This document shows, one piece after another, positions 6,837 through 8,087 of a stretch of DNA of 8,087 nucleotides. The notes under the pieces were generated by a model. It had not been told where the DNA came from, made no database searches, and saw nothing but the letters and a program-made list of their open reading frames with translations. The first letter of the stretch is position 1; each line of letters starts with the position of its first letter. The stretch lies in the NCBI GenBank assembly GCA_949448405.1, contig CASTFX010000049.1, positions 1-8,087 on the forward strand. The letters run 5' to 3'. Position numbers and translations under genes: made by a program. The stretch comes from an uncultured Clostridia bacterium (GTDB lineage Bacteria > Bacillota > Clostridia > TANB77 > CAG-508).

Positions 6837-7989
6837 ATGAATATAGCAGTAATTAAGTTAAAGGACTTAATAAAATATGTAATATGCTTTATTTTAATAT
6901 TAGCTATAATAACGGTGGTAATAGTAAGCTCTAGAAAAGAAGAATTTGATGAAAATCAAGAAGAAACGAGTACAAGTTTTTTTGAAAAGATTAGAAATTC
7001 TTCTTTTTTATATTGCCTAAAGGCAGAAATACCACTAATTGCAAATAGTGAAGAAATCTACGAAAAGAAAGTAGAAAATATAAATATATTAAATACAGAA
7101 CTTGCAGTTATGTATAATCTAGAAGAAGGTGAAGAAGATGATACACCTATACCAGAAGGAGAAACAAGTGACAAGGAAGAAATAAAAGAGGAAGTAAAGG
7201 AAGAACAAAAAGAAGAGGTTAAGGAAAATACTGATACACAAGTAATAGCAGAAAACAATATCAAAGCTTCATATACAGATGAGAAAAGTAGTGTGAAAAT
7301 TAATAATCAAACTGGATATGACATAAAAGATGTACTTGATAATCCAAATTATGATATAAATAATAAAAATAAAGTAATAATATACCATACACATACATGC
7401 GAAAGTTATACAACGAGTGATACATATAAATATAATATGACAGGAACATATAGAACAACAGATTTGAATTTTACTGTTTCAAGGGTAGGAGATGAACTAG
7501 CTAAAAATTTAGAAGCAGCAGGGAAAACAGTAGTACATGATAAGACATATCATGATTATCCTGCATACAATGGCTCATATGGAAGGTCATTAAAAACAAT
7601 GGAAAAAGTTTTGGAAAAAAATAAAGATGCAGAAATTACAATAGATTTGCATAGAGACGCTGTTCGGAAGTAGTAATACATATGGGCCAACAGTAAAAAT
7701 TGGAGATGAAGTATGTGCTCAAGTAATGTTTGTAATAGGAACAAATGGCTCAGGATTATACCATCCAAACTGGAAACAAAACTTAAAATTTGCAATAAAA
7801 GTACAAGAAAAGGCAAACGAAATGTATCCAGGACTTTTTAGACCAATCATTTTACGCAAATCAAGATATAATCAGCAATTGACATCAGCTACTACAATAA
7901 TAGAAGTTGGAGCAACAGGAAACACACTTGACCAATGCTTAAATAGTATGAAGTATCTATCTAAAGTGCTAGAAGAAGTTATGAAATAG
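6837..7989 (+). CDS. spoIIP: Stage II sporulation protein P, SpoIIP (needs a +1 frameshift)
   Basis: SpoIIP is the membrane-anchored amidase/endopeptidase that works with SpoIID and SpoIIM to degrade septal peptidoglycan during forespore engulfment. Joining 6837-7664 to 7666-7986 gives 383 residues. A single transmembrane segment lies at about 14-31. It is followed by an outer linker with a long Glu/Lys-rich stretch (about 97-131). The SpoIIP catalytic domain has YHTHTCESY (183-191, H184, H186, E189), DLHRDAVGSS (270-279), a GTNG/HPNW segment and IIEVG near the end. I chose ATG 6837 over 6819 because AAAGGAG (6825-6831) lies 5 bases before it, and that sequence would be inside the gene if 6819 were used. 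The frame breaks once, at C7665, just after DLHRDAV. The zero-frame product stops two codons later and lacks the C-terminal catalytic half. A gene of this class is often in a gpr-spoIIP pair, so its place after relA is less usual. Confidence 0.88.
7665..7668 (+). promoter_or_regulatory. spoIIP: CGGA +1 frameshift site in spoIIP
   Basis: Zero frame reads GCT GTT CGG AAG TAG, stopping at 7671-7673. Skipping C7665 gives GCT GTT GGA AGT AGT AAT, that is DAVGSSN, continuing the conserved domain for 107 more residues. The preceding codon is GTT (Val), with no Shine-Dalgarno-like sequence just upstream. Confidence 0.75.
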
Positions 7990-8001
7990 GAATTTTATAA
8001 T

Positions 8002-8030
8002 TTGATAATTTACATAAAATATGATATAAT
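8002..8030 (+). promoter_or_regulatory. Strong sigma-A-type promoter for the next gene
   Basis: TTGATA (8002-8007) and a perfect TATAAT (8025-8030) are exactly 17 bases apart, with TG at 8022-8023 making an extended -10. It starts 13 bases after the spoIIP stop, and no terminator lies between. Transcription would begin near 8037. Confidence 0.8.
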
Positions 8031-8036
8031 AAAGAA

Positions 8037-8087
8037 GCAAAAATCTTTAATATGTCAAAAGCAATTTTTGTAAAGACAGAAAGGAAG
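8037..8087 (+). other. Leader of the next transcript, with a likely ribosome binding site
   Basis: The last 51 bases are downstream of the strong promoter and end in AGAAAGGAAG, a probable Shine-Dalgarno sequence for a gene starting just beyond the window. An ATG at 8052 opens a 12-codon frame to the edge but lacks a good ribosome binding site. The downstream gene cannot be identified. Confidence 0.4.

Noticed and set aside
2054..7668. Ordinary sequencing or assembly error as the cause of the frame breaks
   Set aside because: Not excluded, but disfavoured. Errors in such DNA usually fall in A/T homopolymers, and none of the many A-runs here is broken. All the breaks are best read as an extra C directly before an in-phase GGA glycine codon, which a read error would not respect.
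2204..7989. Independent pseudogenisation of recJ, relA and spoIIP
   Set aside because: Three separate one-base insertions at the same motif, with no other decay in any of these genes, is much less likely than one shared decoding cause.
2622..7989. The right-hand parts of recJ, relA and spoIIP as separate genes starting near 2622, 4920 and 7726
   Set aside because: None has a ribosome binding site, all start in mid-domain, and the conserved motif spans the break in each case.
2300..7989. TGA reassigned as a sense codon
   Set aside because: Tryptophans in the conserved genes use TGG. TGA occurs only as the stop of the unshifted recJ and relA readings, so there is no support for a changed TGA.
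1..8087. CRISPR array, insertion sequence, tRNA or rRNA genes
   Set aside because: I saw no regularly spaced repeats, transposase, terminal inverted repeats flanking a gene, or cloverleaf/rRNA-like segments on either strand.

Overview
The window comes from a low-GC, strongly AT-rich Bacillota genome, most likely an uncultured spore-forming member of the Clostridia. The reasons are the A/T-dominated third codon positions, AGA as the main arginine codon, AAGGAGG-type ribosome binding sites, and a run of housekeeping genes that includes recJ, a relA/spoT-type gene and the sporulation gene spoIIP. All complete genes are on the + strand and close together, so they probably form one operon or two overlapping ones.

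Layout. Bases 1-211 are richer in GC than the rest and read on the minus strand as the end of a surface-protein-like, asparagine-rich domain with no start codon: a gene remnant or a diversity-generating cassette. Bases 212-433 are an AT-rich upstream region with a terminator-like hairpin, a 15-bp dyad and a tentative promoter. Then come a GT4 glycosyltransferase (434-1711), a YlbF-family protein (1724 to 2066 or 2113), a 137-base gap with a stable hairpin, recJ (2204-3890), relA/spoT (3926-6119), a metallo-beta-lactamase-fold hydrolase (6141-6767) and spoIIP (6837-7989). The window ends with a very good promoter (8002-8030) and the leader of the next gene.

Main observation. recJ, relA and spoIIP are each interrupted by a single +1 shift, and each shift falls at the same place: a zero-frame CGG codon inside CGGA, where dropping the C and reading GGA as glycine restores a conserved motif. 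The only other in-frame CGG in the window, in the ylbF-like gene, is also CGGA, and shifting there ends the protein at a family-like length. By hand count, all four in-frame CGG codons in about 2,400 codons behave this way, while six CGGA strings in other phases are read normally. The codon before the site differs each time (TGC, AAA, GTT, TTA) and no Shine-Dalgarno-like stimulator is shared. This points to A-site behaviour at CGG: either an unassigned 'hungry' CGG that causes +1 slippage, or quadruplet decoding of CGGA as glycine. I know of no description of this in bacteria, but I could not search. Systematic sequencing error is the main alternative.

How the genes fit together. The genes combine DNA repair (RecJ), stringent-response signalling (RelA/SpoT), a regulatory-type small protein (YlbF family), a small hydrolase and engulfment-stage cell-wall lysis (SpoIIP). 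Reading through CGG in the zero frame would give a hydrolase-only RelA fragment and inactive RecJ and SpoIIP fragments, so shift efficiency could set the activity of several pathways at once.
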